A stretch of DNA of 64,000 bases from Alentia gelatinosa. Its lineage: Eukaryota; Annelida; Polychaeta; Phyllodocida; Polynoidae. The stretch covers positions 1,497,694 through 1,561,693 of the forward strand of contig OX465584.1 in the NCBI GenBank assembly GCA_950022655.1, given 5' to 3'. The position numbers were made by a program, and so were the translations under genes. Position 1 is the stretch's first letter. Each line of letters starts with the position of its first letter. Under the pieces are notes generated by a model. The model was given only the letters and a program-made list of their open reading frames with translations, was not told the DNA's origin and ran no database searches. Of the stretch, positions 11,495-21,168 are shown in pieces.

Positions 11495-11923
11495 TTTTCC
11501 TTCTTTTTTTTCCTTTTTTTTTTTATTAACAGTGTTAGTGCAAATGAGTGTAGCAGTTGAGTAGAGTTGAGTGTAGGGTCTGGCTAATACACACACATAA
11601 ACACTGGCAGTACTGTTCTGGGATGTCACACACTGTCACTATATGCACAGCACTGGGCCTTGAAAACACACTTGATAGAACTTCTGGCAAGTTGGCAAGT
11701 CACACACAGTTCAAAAGGTAGTATATTGTCATAAATACACTGGCAGGTGGGTAGTTGGACACACATCAATCACTTTCTGAGATTGGGACAGGCACATTTG
11801 TGTTTACATTCTAGTTGCTTCTAAATCCCCCTATTTTCGCCCATGAAAAAGCATCATTCAGTAGAAAGGGAGAGCCTTATGAGCGGCTGGGGTTGCACAA
11901 AACCTGTCTAGAGGGTCATTGCC

Positions 11924-11941
11924 ATCCCATCCTCGTCGCCA
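11924..11941 (-). promoter_or_regulatory. Primer-binding site matching tRNA-Ser(GCT)
   Basis: One base inside the 5' LTR, the minus strand reads TGGCGACGAGGATGGGAT. This is complementary over 18 bases to the 3' end (with CCA) of metazoan tRNA-Ser(GCT) as I remember it. It is the expected minus-strand DNA primer site. Confidence 0.78.
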
Positions 11942-11942
11942 T

Positions 11943-12095
11943 TGAAGTGATTTGAGTGTTAGATGACTTGAAGATGGATTTATTATGTTTCTATCAATGC
12001 TACACGCTCAGCAGATCGTACATGCGGCCGTAGTCCAGGCGTTCTCCACTAGAGGGAGTGGTGGCGCTTTTTGCGCATTGCTTTAGAATACTACA
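11943..12095 (-). repeat. 5' LTR of gypsy copy 2
   Basis: 153-bp direct repeat of 6586-6738, followed on the plus strand by the target duplication ATCTT. It should contain the element promoter, but I could not define its elements. Confidence 0.93.
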
Positions 12096-12100
12096 ATCTT

Positions 12101-13423
12101 GTAGATCACTTCAGTGACAGAATATGCAGACAACCATCTGTGGGAAATTCTCTCTTATGGCACATGAAATTCCTCCGCTGTGAATCTCTACGATCCTGTC
12201 TCGTTTCTATGCTGAATTTAAAGTCAACATAATATGTTGTTATCTAAGTCCTCTACAACCGAGTTGAAGAGCTTGCAGGATGACTTTACACAGTTGTGTA
12301 CATGGTGGCATAGGTCTCCATCTATGTCTAACAAGTGTGGTGCTGTTTCTCTAAGGAGAGTCTCAAATCCTCCCTTTTTACCACGCATATAATTGGCACT
12401 GTCACTCAATGAGGATATCAAATTTGTGAGGGGTATCCCATCCTTTTCCAATTGATCTAGAATTAGACTGTAGAGGGATTTTGCTGTAACTGTAATCAGG
12501 CTTAAGGAAACATGTTTAACTACCACTTTTTCTTCTGTTTCTGAGAAATATTGGACATGTGCTGTGAATACTTTCTATCTATTTGTAGCACAGCATTCAT
12601 CCACATGGATGGAAAAGGTTGAGTATTTCAAGTCATGCACCAATCGTTTGTGCAATATGGTGTGAATCCCATTGTAGTATCCTTGTATACTATTGCATCT
12701 AATGTCTAATGTTTGGTCTCTATATGTGTGTTACTGTTAACTTGACACACTTACTGTAAGCTGCTGCCATCTGTGAGCAACTCTAACAACTACTCATATA
12801 TGACCTCTATGTGGTATTTCTAGGAACAGGGGATTGTGACATACTTCTCTCTCTCTCTGTCCATAGACTTGGTACCATGAAGACATATGAATAAATGCTG
12901 CCATAATAATCCACCATCATCCTGCCTTAGTTCCCATATTTCACATAATCACACACTACACCCATCTTTAAGTTTATATGTAGCACAACTTCTTTTGAGA
13001 CTCAGAGCATGCAGAGCAAGTTTATCCTCTGCCATTTCCTTGGCATACTCAATAAGATCTGGGACAAAACTCTATGGTAGACTGTGCTCTGCTGCAAATG
13101 CAATAGTTCTAGCTTCAGGATGGGATTTCCTATCAATAAATCTTGCAGGCCTGTTGTTCTGGTTGCTGTGGTTATTACTTCCTGCACCAGTAGTAGATGG
13201 ATTAATGGTAAGGGTCTCACCTACTGAATTGAATCCACTTTCTATATCCTGTATTGTCTGGAAGGAAGCTGGGAGAGTGTGTGGGTTTTAAAACGTTTCT
13301 CTTTGTCCTGTGTTTCTTTGTCTTAGCATGATCTTGAAAAGATTTTTTCCGACTGGTATCATACTTAATGGCATTGTGACACCATTTGCACTGTGCTATT
13401 GCAGCCTTATTTACTTTTACCAC
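12101..13423 (-). pseudogene. BED/hAT-like transposase pseudogene, N-terminal part
   Basis: From 13423 leftward the minus strand encodes a BED-type zinc finger (CKWCHN, then HAKTKKH). After a frame change, near 13200-12980, comes a stretch with AEHSLPYSFVPDLIEYAKEM and KLALHALSLKR, typical of BED/hAT-like proteins. At 12526-12224 an open block contains SLSDSANYMRGKKGGFETLL and CHHVHNCVK, resembling the conserved core. Stops occur between blocks. The gene continues at 6580-5411 beyond the LTR element. Confidence 0.65.
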
Positions 13424-14160
13424 ATATTCTCCTATAAAGTCTCCATTTGCATCAGTTCACTCAAACTATTCCCACCTGAATTTGTTCTTCACTTGAGAGT
13501 CCACTTGTAAATTTCCACCTGTGGGTATCTCAGGTATATCCATGTTTTGTGATATCACTTGTGTTCAGAATCATGTTGATATAGTGTAAGAGCTGAACTC
13601 ATGTTGTCTATGTATCCAGGTCACAATCAGCCTCCTCACTCTGATGAGGCTCCATTCTTAGAAACCACGTTGAGGTCAGTCAGACTTGCCCAAGTCTTCA
13701 CATCTGTACAGATTAAGACTGTTTATAGCACCATGTGGGTTGAATTTGAAAAAAGAAAAGCCAACAAAGACTTGAACAAGTCTAGGCAAGCAGGGGAAGA
13801 ATATAGGTTAGATGCCTGAGCTCCAGGCGTGGCCTTTATCACTCTCCCGACACAGGTTTGGTTTCCGGGGTTTTACTGGTAGCCTGTGCCAGCATACCAT
13901 GCACACAGGGAGAGTTCCGGGGAAAACCCGGGTGCTAAACGGGTACTTCTGGTTACCACTGAGTCCTATGGCAGGCCCGCGACTGGTGCTCCCAGTCGGG
14001 CCTCCGCTATCGGCCGCCGGGCCTCCGCTACCGGCCGCCGGGCCTCCGCTACCGGCCGCTTGTACACTGTTTACTGTTTCATTTGATCAATTTAGAATAG
14101 CACAGAACACCGGAAACCCGGAAAACTGACATCCCTGTAATATCCGCAGGAGTATTGGGT
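13424..14160. other. No gene seen; short GC-rich triplicate inside
   Basis: I see no convincing coding or structured feature except about three 21-bp units (GGCCTCCGCTACCGGCCGCC-like) near 14003-14062. The short open frames are low-complexity or lack any recognisable family. Confidence 0.4.
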
Positions 14161-14399
14161 TTGTCAACCCTGGGGGCCGTTTTACTAGTAGACGGGTAAA
14201 AGCGAGAGGTAGGACCGCAACAGTGCCAGCAACAGCGATACTAACAGTGACAGCAACAGCGATACTAACAGTGACAAGGCCAAAATCCCGTTTCATCAGT
14301 GCTCTCACTGTTGAGGTTGCACCAACTCTCACTGTTGTCATATTTTACTGCATAGTGCACTTAGTGAGCACAGGGTCTCGCTATGCTGTGCCCTGTCCA

Positions 14400-14655
14400 T
14401 AGGCTAACACATCTATAGACTTGTCGTACCGAATGCGGAAATTCACTTTCCTTATGAATTAAGTCATGAAACTTTATCACCAGTTAGGGAAACATATATG
14501 TTTCCCTAACTGGTGATAAAGTAAATATATAACCTATAATCCCACCAAATATGAAGAAGATAGGCCGCACCGTTCCGCTGATATTAACATTTGAATTTTG
14601 TCATAGCAAACGTCTGCTCTGGTGGCCAGTGTACTCTCCGTAAGCAGCGAAAACG
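14400..14655 (-). repeat. Dispersed repeat copy ('CACTGGCCACCAGAGCA' family)
   Basis: Read on the minus strand from 14630, it starts CACTGGCCACCAGAGCAGAC and continues with CTTCTTCATATTTGG and a CCCTAACTGGTGATAAAG block. Related copies lie on the plus strand at 14718-14890 and 43470-43660. This copy contains a perfect palindrome at 14471-14522. Confidence 0.65.
14471..14522. repeat. Perfect 52-bp palindrome
   Basis: Two 26-base arms (starting ACTTTATCACCAGTTAGGGA) are exact reverse complements with no spacer. The arm sequence matches part of the surrounding dispersed repeat, so the palindrome looks like an inverted duplication within that copy. Confidence 0.92.
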
Positions 14656-14717
14656 TGAAGAAGCATGAAAACGGGAACAAGCACAATCAATGTCAAGGTT
14701 GCTGCGTAAATTAGCGG

Positions 14718-14890
14718 GCATGTACACTGGCCACCAGAGCAATGTTTGCTATGACGAATTTCAAACGCTAATATCGGTGAAACGGTGCAGCCAATCTTCT
14801 TCATATTTGGTACGATTTTAGGTCATTTGTATCCCTTACTTCTGTTAAAGTTTCATTGCTTAATTCCTATGGGGAAAACTTTCTATATAC
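14718..14890 (+). repeat. Second copy of the 'CACTGGCCACCAGAGCA' repeat
   Basis: Same blocks in the same order as 14655-14400 but in opposite orientation, so the two copies form an inverted pair around a spacer of about 70 bp. Confidence 0.65.
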
Positions 14891-14899
14891 GTAACCAAT

Positions 14900-15735
14900 G
14901 AGAGGGTCGACCCTCTCACTTACAGTGGCACCAACAGCAAGAGCCACTTTACTGATAAAATGGGATCTGCCACTGTTGGTGCCGCTCATGTCCCAAGTGC
15001 CGTTCACGCTTTGTTTGTTTGTTTGGGTAGTTTAACGTCCAATTTGTTCAATTAGACTTACTTTGGATTTTACCGAATCTATGAGATGAATGTAGGAAGA
15101 AATCCCACCCCTACACATTTACCAAGGTGAGAGTTCTTTTATTTCCCACACCACATAGACATGGTATGAGAAGGATTGGCCTTTGATATAGCAGTAAATC
15201 TACCACTGCTGGGGGGTGAAGGAGAAAAGTGGCTGCAGTGGGACCCGAATCAACAGAGTCCCATGCTCTTTACCACTGAGCTAACTCCCCACTCACCCAG
15301 GTCGCTTTAGTTATACTTGCGTGCAAGCATATCCGGTCTGCACCACGAGGGTGAACAGATTGGTAATTTCTGTCCACCCCAGCAGACCACTAATGAAACG
15401 CAAACTGCCGCTTTGGTGCCACTGTTACAAACAGCGATACTTCTAGCTCCTGGTGAAACAGCCCTTTTGCCCTTTGCCTTTTCCCCTTGCCATGTTGGCG
15501 AGCCACTTGACGTAGATACACATGGGCTGAATTGTAGCTCTGTAAATGTATGCACAACCCAGGGGGCTGTTTCACTAGAAGTGAGAAGTCTCATTGTTTC
15601 TAACTAACTCAAGCGTGAACGGCACTTAGACCACGAGCGGCGCCAACAGTGGCAGAACCCGTTTCATGAGTACAGTGGCTCTCGCTGTTCGTGCCACTGT
15701 GGAGCTGCTGTAAGTGAGAGGGTCTACCCTCTTGT
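14900..15735. repeat. Inverted repeat arms around a SINE
   Basis: The arms are 14900-15014 and 15613-15735, about 115 bp each, sharing AAGCGTGAACGGCACTT and a GTGAGAGGGT(C)(G/T)ACCCTCT block in inverted orientation. The interval between them holds a tRNA-derived SINE (15015-15302) and the left end of a MITE (from 15549). This suggests a non-autonomous element interrupted by later insertions. Confidence 0.6.
15015..15302 (-). mobile_element. tRNA-derived SINE
   Basis: On the minus strand the 5' head reads GGGGAGTTAGCTCAGTGGTA (A box, near 15288-15270), then GATTCGGGTCCC (B-box-like, near 15251-15240), as in a tRNA-derived pol III promoter. The body contains CCACATAGACATGG on the plus strand. 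The 3' tail ends in AAACAAACAAA-like repeats near 15015. CGCTTT is found at both edges, a possible target duplication. Part of the body is amplified at 33555-33822 and 35690-36113, and a tail fragment lies at 21650-21700. Confidence 0.72.
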
Positions 15736-16233
15736 ATTGATCAAAACAACCATTTTAAAACATACCATATCATATTTGATTAGAGTAAAATATGCTCCGA
15801 GCAATTCCATATGTATCTTTTACCCACCTCTCAATTTTCAGAATTTTCTAGTGGTCAACTTCTTTGATAAAACTATTATACTATTTAAACCAAGAACTAG
15901 TCACTGCACTACTTGGTCGGTATGCCACTGTGCTGCTCGACCTTAGCCTATCACTTCCAAGTCTCACAACCAAGAGCTATAGTGTTGGCACTGTAACTCA
16001 GTCAAAAATATACGTAGCAGAAATGTGGGGAAAAGCATAAGGAATAATCAAATTATTCATTTCTTATTGATTTATAAAATGTGACGTTCGCTATGCTGGC
16101 ATAGTGAAGGGAATGGACACCTGAACAGCGAGACTACTGATGAAACACGAATTTCGGTTTGCCACTGTTGGTGCCACTGTTGGCGTCTTCCCTCTCGCTA
16201 TATGACACAGACTAGTGAAACAGCACCCCGGTG
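15549..16233. mobile_element. MITE with GGGGGCTGTTTCACTAG-type termini
   Basis: The left end reads CAGGGGGCTGTTTCACTAG and the right end CTAGTGAAACAGCACCCCGG, an inverted pair. No transposase lies inside. A related element with GGGCCCGTTTCAATAG ends is at 43211-43865. Both carry internal CAGTGGC/GTGACAG-type repeats. Confidence 0.6.
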
Positions 16234-16235
16234 TG

Positions 16236-16740
16236 TCAAGCTATCAAAAGCCACTCGGTGTAATGCTTTTAAGTAGGACGTTGAAATTGCTTCTCAATTT
16301 GTAAAATCCTCCTAAATCGGGCATCAAAATGGGACCAAAATACTAGTAACAAGCTGTAGACTTAATGGATATAATGTGGACAATGAAAAAAGAACCGGTA
16401 ATGAACCAAAACTGGTATCCCTGTTGGAATCGTGCCTGGTAGTTAGCTTGATAAATCCACAATTGTTTGAGAAACATCCTCACGAGAAATAAGACCAATC
16501 ACACTTTGATGCAGTTAATTACACTTTTTTAATGCAAGTAAATATTCGTTAATTCTATACAAAAACAAACATGCTGCCACTTCAACAAGAAATCTGCTAA
16601 ATTCTTCCCGGGAAAGTCTGTATGTACAAAGAACATGTTTTATTTACAGTAACAGACTTGTAGGATCAATCTACACAGACTCAGCTTCACCATATGTGTC
16701 CTTTACCATTACATGATAACGTCTTTCCTGAAGATGTACG
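16236..16740 (+). other. No gene recognised; possible unproven exon at 16664-16767
   Basis: Mostly unique, AT-rich sequence. A stretch from 16664 (after TTGTAG) to 16767 (before GTGAGT) is open for 34 codons, and a tandem array begins at its donor. This resembles the PTIP arrangement, but no family is recognised. Confidence 0.15.
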
Positions 16741-17777
16741 CCTTACTCTGACAGTCTCGTGTCCCGGGTGAGTTAACACCTGTTTTTACGGCTGTGCACC
16801 TTACTCTAACAGTCTCGCGTCCCGGGTGAGTTAACACCTGTTTTTACGGCTGTACGCCTTACTCTGACAGTCTCGTGTCCCGGGTGAGTTAACACCTGTT
16901 TTGACGGCTGTACACCTTACTCTGACAGTCTCGTGTCCCGGGTGTGTTAACACCTGTTTTTACGGCTGTACGCCTTACTCTGACAGTCTCGTGTCCCGGG
17001 TGAGTTAACACCTGTTTTTACGGCTGTACGCCTTACTCTGACAGTCTCGTATCCCGGGTGAGTTAACACCTGTTTTTACGGCTGTACGCCTTACTCTAAC
17101 AATCTCGTGTCCCGGGTGAGTTAACACCTGTTTTTACGGCTGTACACCTTACTCTGACAGTCTCGTGTCCTGGGTGAGTTAACACCTGTTTTTACGGCTG
17201 TACGCCTTACTCTGACAGTCTCGCGTCCCGGGTGAGTTAACACCTGTTTTTACGGCTGTACACCTTACTCTGACAGTCTCGTGTCCCGGGTGAGTTAACA
17301 CCTGTTTTTACGGCTGTACACCTTACTCTGACAGTCTCGTGTCCCGGGTGAGTTAACACCTGTTTTTACGGCTGTACGCCTTACTCTGACAGTCTCGTGT
17401 CCCGGGTGAGTTAACACCTGTTTTTACGGCTGTACACCTTACTCTGACAGTCTCGTGTCCCGGGTGAGTTAACACCTGTTTTTACGGCTGTACACCTTAC
17501 TCTGACAGTCTCGTGTCCCGGGTGAGTTAACACCTGTTTTTACGGCTGTACGCCTTACTCTGACAGTCTCGTGTCCCGGGTGAGTTAACACCTGTTTTTA
17601 CGGCTGTACGCCTTACTCTGACAGTCTCGTGTCCCGGGTGAGTTAACACCTGTTTTCACGGCTGTACGCCTTACTCTGACAGTCTCGTGTCCCGGGTGAG
17701 TTAACACCTGTTTTTACGGCTGTACGCCTTACTCTGACAGTCTCGTGTCCCGGGTGAGTTAACACCTGTTTTTACGG
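16741..17777. repeat. 58-bp minisatellite, about 18 copies
   Basis: The unit is 58 bp, containing CTCTGACAGTCTCGTGTCCC, GGGTGAGTTAACACC and a TTTTTACGGC end. Copies differ by single substitutions. Each contains CCCGGGTGAGT, a good plus-strand donor consensus. There is no unique spacer, so it is not CRISPR-like. Confidence 0.95.
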
Positions 17778-18265
17778 CTATCATTACACGTCAGACTTCC
17801 CAGTCGTGTACAGGATTCCCTCGGTGAGTAGCTCCTCACTTCTTTATTAAACACGCTCACCCTCCACGACTGGTGACTGCAGGATACGTAGGGCTTTCCT
17901 GAAGCATGCAGCCTCCTGCAGACAACACGCCGTCTACGTACGTGACGCGACCACGTGACGTGACTACGACTGGGGGACCATGTGACGTACCACGACAATG
18001 ATTTGTGGTACATTTTCTCACAACACCAGTTGGTTTTTACAACTACTGGGTAATTCGGATCAATATTAAGTTTTTTATTTGTGTGCACGATGCCCGCTTG
18101 CTGATTCACAGCCTCGGGGCAGTGCTTTCTAAAGGTAGGAATATATTTGCGGAATAAACGCCTAAGCTGGTTTACTTCATGGTAGTTGTCCTGAACTATG
18201 AGCTCTACAATGGTTTGGTTTGTGACATTATTATGTACATGCGGGATACTCAACAGGCATGCCAT
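17778..18265 (-). CDS. Hypothetical open frame, doubtful
   Basis: The minus strand is open for 168 codons (18265 to 17759) starting MACLLSIPHVHNNVTNQTIV. The first 90 or so residues have ordinary composition (NQLRRLFRKYIPTFRKHCPE); the rest is arginine/serine-rich and looks non-coding, and the end runs into the 58-bp array. I recognise no family. It may be an exon or transposon fragment. Confidence 0.2.
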
Positions 18266-18889
18266 ACTGCCATGATTGGGGACATAAATGTCGCTAATTC
18301 TTGCCCAGAATGCATTGCGCTGTCATGGCACAGAAAAAGTTTATTAAAAATTAAATTTTTACTCTTTTTTCAAACGCTCATAATTTGAGATGCCCAAATA
18401 ATTCAGTGTTGCACCTGGCAGATTTGAAATCAGAAGATTCTGAAGATAAATACATGTAATCACAACAAAAACCCGAATACCCGGGTTTTGACTCGGATTA
18501 TAAGAGCTGTGCGCTGGGCGAGTCGACTCAGACCAAAGCCTCTCAGCTTCATCTCGTACGCAATAAAATATAATGAGCGGAATAAAGAAACAGAACATTC
18601 AACAGGATTTGTTTTAAATAGAAACACTTCCACTGTTACTCTAACAGTCTCTGAACAAAGGAAGATGACAACACTAACAAGTGTCAGCCTAATGAACAAA
18701 CATCTACGACTGTCAACAGTTTAAAGATTCCAGGTGAACGCGTCTCTTAACGCTGTGACACGTGGACGTGGGCACGACGTGCCTGCGTAGTGGTCGCCGA
18801 GTACCCGGGACTGACACGCCCCGCACACCCCTCCTGCACTTAGCCGGCTTACCCGAACTTCTCACCAGGCATAACGCTCTACGGACCTC
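18266..18889. other. Unique sequence, no feature recognised
   Basis: Several overlapping short open frames occur on both strands (18359-18724), none with a recognisable domain. Confidence 0.4.
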
Positions 18890-19394
18890 CATGTCCTAAT
18901 GTCTCTGGTTCTAATGTCGTAATGTCTCTGGTTCTAATGTCAGGGATGTCTCTGGTTCTAATGTCGTAATGTCTCTGGTTCTAATGTCGTAATGTCTCTA
19001 GTTCTAATGTCGTAATGTCTCTGGTTCTAATGTCGTAATGTCTCTGGTTCTAATGTCGTAATGTCTCTGGTTCTAATGTCGTAATGTCTCTGGTTCTAAT
19101 GTCGTAATGTCTCTGGTTCTAATGTCGTAATGTCTCTAGTTCTAATGTCGTAATGTCTCTGGTTCTAATGTCGTAATGTCTCTGGTTCTAATGTCGTAAT
19201 GTCTCTGGTTCTAATGTCGTAATGTCTCTAGTTCTAATGTCGTAATGTCTCTGGTTCTAATGTCGTAATGTCTCTGGTTCTAATGTCGTAATGTCTCTGG
19301 TTCTAATGTCGTAATGTCTCTGGTTCTAATGTCGTAATGTCTCTGGTTCTAATGTCGTAATGTCTCTGGTTCTAATGTCGTAATGTCTCTGGTG
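18890..19394. repeat. 23-bp minisatellite, about 21 copies
   Basis: The unit is TCTCTGGTTCTAATGTCG plus TAATG. It is nearly perfect, with a few GG to AG changes. It lies between unique segments. Confidence 0.95.
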
Positions 19395-20185
19395 ATAAAA
19401 CTTTAGATGCTGCTACAAAAGGTCATACAGGCAACACAGAATGATACACAACTTTCACAATCATAGGATAATTCATGACCTGTCAATATACAAATTATTC
19501 ATGATTAAACGAGGGATGAATGTTTTGACACGACAGACTTTGTGAGGACGGCGGTCACGGATGGTGCTCATTTAATGTCAATTGTCCATCGAGTTTAGAT
19601 CTGTTTGCGGTGACGACCCCCCCCCCCCCCCCCCAGATTACTGGGCCATCCGGTGAGTAGGGCTGGTACCGGGTACTACAGTGTGTGTGCTCTCCAACCA
19701 GAACCTTATCTCGTATGCCCTATCTATGCTAGACCAAATACCTGCATGGGAGAGTGTAGTATGAAGCTGGTTTTTGGTGTTACATATACATTTAAAGTGG
19801 TTTGTATGGGAACTAACAAATGGTTTCAGAGATCACATCCATGCTTTATCTATGGGCAGCTCCTCAGGGAAAACCCTGAAGATCATGAAAGTAATAGTTC
19901 ACACTTTTGCAGAAATGTCATCTTTATGGGGTTTTAAAAATAATATAGGGTTGGGATACACAGATTTGATTAAGGCTTCTTACCAAGTACACTGATTCTG
20001 TTTTATACGATTCTGTAGAGTGGTGGCGCCCTCTGACGTGTCTCAGTGTAACTGCATCCATGGACAAGACGCTGGTAGAAAATAAACAACACCTCCTCAC
20101 AAGATCTTATCAGTCCCACACCGAGCTTTCACGATAAATCGTAACTCATCAGACACTGACATTAGCTTTAAGTGAGAGGCGGACA
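19395..20185. other. Unique segment with an 18-base C run
   Basis: No gene recognised. A run of 18 C lies at 19617-19634. On the minus strand an ATTAAA (plus TTTAAT near 19570) could serve as a PTIP poly(A) signal, but it is 1.5 kb past the stop and unproven. Confidence 0.35.
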
Positions 20186-20665
20186 CCTGGTAATACGCTG
20201 GTACCCGGTGTCAGGAACACCTGGTAATACGCTGGTACCCGGTGTCAGTAACACCTGGTAATACGCTGGTACCCGGTGAGACAGTAACACCGGTTATACG
20301 CTGGTACCCGGTGTCAGGAACACCTGGTAATATGCTGGTACCCGGTGTCAGGAACACCTGGTAATACGCTGGTACCCGGTATCAGTATCACCTGGTAATA
20401 CGCTGGTACCCGGTGAGACAGTAACACCTGGTAATACGCTGGTACCCGGTGTCAGGAACACCTGGTAATACGCTGGTACCCGGTATCAGTATCACCTGGT
20501 AATATGCTGGTACCCGGTGAGACAGCAACACCTGGTAATATGCTGGTACCCGGTGAGACAGTAACATCTGGTAATGCGCTGGTACCCGGTGAGACAGTAA
20601 CACCTGGTAATACACTGGTACCCGGTGAGACAGTAACACCTGGTAATACGCTGGTACCCTTGCTC
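20186..20665. repeat. About 36-bp minisatellite, about 13 copies, downstream of PTIP
   Basis: The unit includes CACCTGGTAATACGCTGGTA, then CCCGGTGTCAG or CCCGGTGAGACAG, giving two unit variants. It lies in the 3' flank or 3' UTR of the minus-strand PTIP gene. Confidence 0.93.
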
Positions 20666-20706
20666 ACAGTGAGATTCTTTGTCACTATGTATTTAGTCTT
20701 GTCACA

Positions 20707-21058
20707 TGATGTCACTTTGTGATACCTGTATTTAGCGTCTCTTCACTTCGTGATACCAGTATTTAGCTTCTCTTCACTTCGTGATACCTGTATTTAGCGT
20801 CTCTTCACTTCGTGATACCTGTGTTTAGCTTCTCTTCACTTCGTGATACCTGTATTTAGCTTCTCTTCACTTCGTGATACCTGTATTTAGCGTCTCTTCA
20901 CTTCGTGATACCTGTATTTAGCGTCTCTTCACTTCGTGATACCTGTATTTAGCGTCTCTTCACTTCGTGATACCTGTGTTTAGCGTCTCTTCACTTCGTG
21001 ATACCTGTATTTAGCGTCTCTTCACTTCGTGATACCTGTATTTAGCGTCTCTTCACAC
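20707..21058. repeat. 31-bp minisatellite, about 11 copies, just after the PTIP stop
   Basis: The unit is CTTCACTTCGTGATACCTGT plus ATTTAGCGTCT. Its right edge is about 12 bp from the PTIP stop codon, so it should lie in the 3' UTR of the minus-strand transcript. Confidence 0.95.
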
Positions 21059-21070
21059 ACTGTTGGCACC

Positions 21071-21168
21071 TCAGCTCTCGGAGGCTGCGGCCATGGAGAG
21101 GGTGAACTGGTTGTAGAGAATTGTCTGTAGAAGCACACTCGTCATGATGAACTCCGAATGGTAGACAG
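21071..21168 (-). CDS. PAXIP1: PTIP last coding exon 19
   Basis: Acceptor TTTGACAG|CTG. It encodes VYHSEFIMTSVLLQTILYNQ and ends in AAASES with TGA at 21073-21071. It matches human VHNAEFVLTGVLTQTLDY. The tail after that is longer than human and diverged. Confidence 0.88.

Larger units (their letters stand above)
6586..12095 (-). mobile_element. Young, intact Ty3/gypsy LTR retrotransposon (copy 2)
   Basis: The element is 5510 bp on the minus strand. It is bounded by 153-bp direct LTRs that differ at about two positions and flanked by a perfect 5-bp target duplication, ATCTT (6581-6585 and 12096-12100). It has a primer-binding site, a single long open frame for Gag-Pol and a polypurine tract. 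It lies in a hAT-like pseudogene in the same orientation. Near-identical LTRs and the intact frame indicate recent insertion and possible activity. The tRNA-Ser primer and single Gag-Pol frame fit the Mag/SURL-like group, which is inference. Confidence 0.93.

Noticed and set aside
13601..14129. Short plus-strand frames as genes
   Set aside because: Composition follows GC-rich repeats and no family is recognisable.
16741..17777. CRISPR-like array
   Set aside because: Direct repeats abut with no unique spacers and the DNA is eukaryotic; it is a minisatellite.
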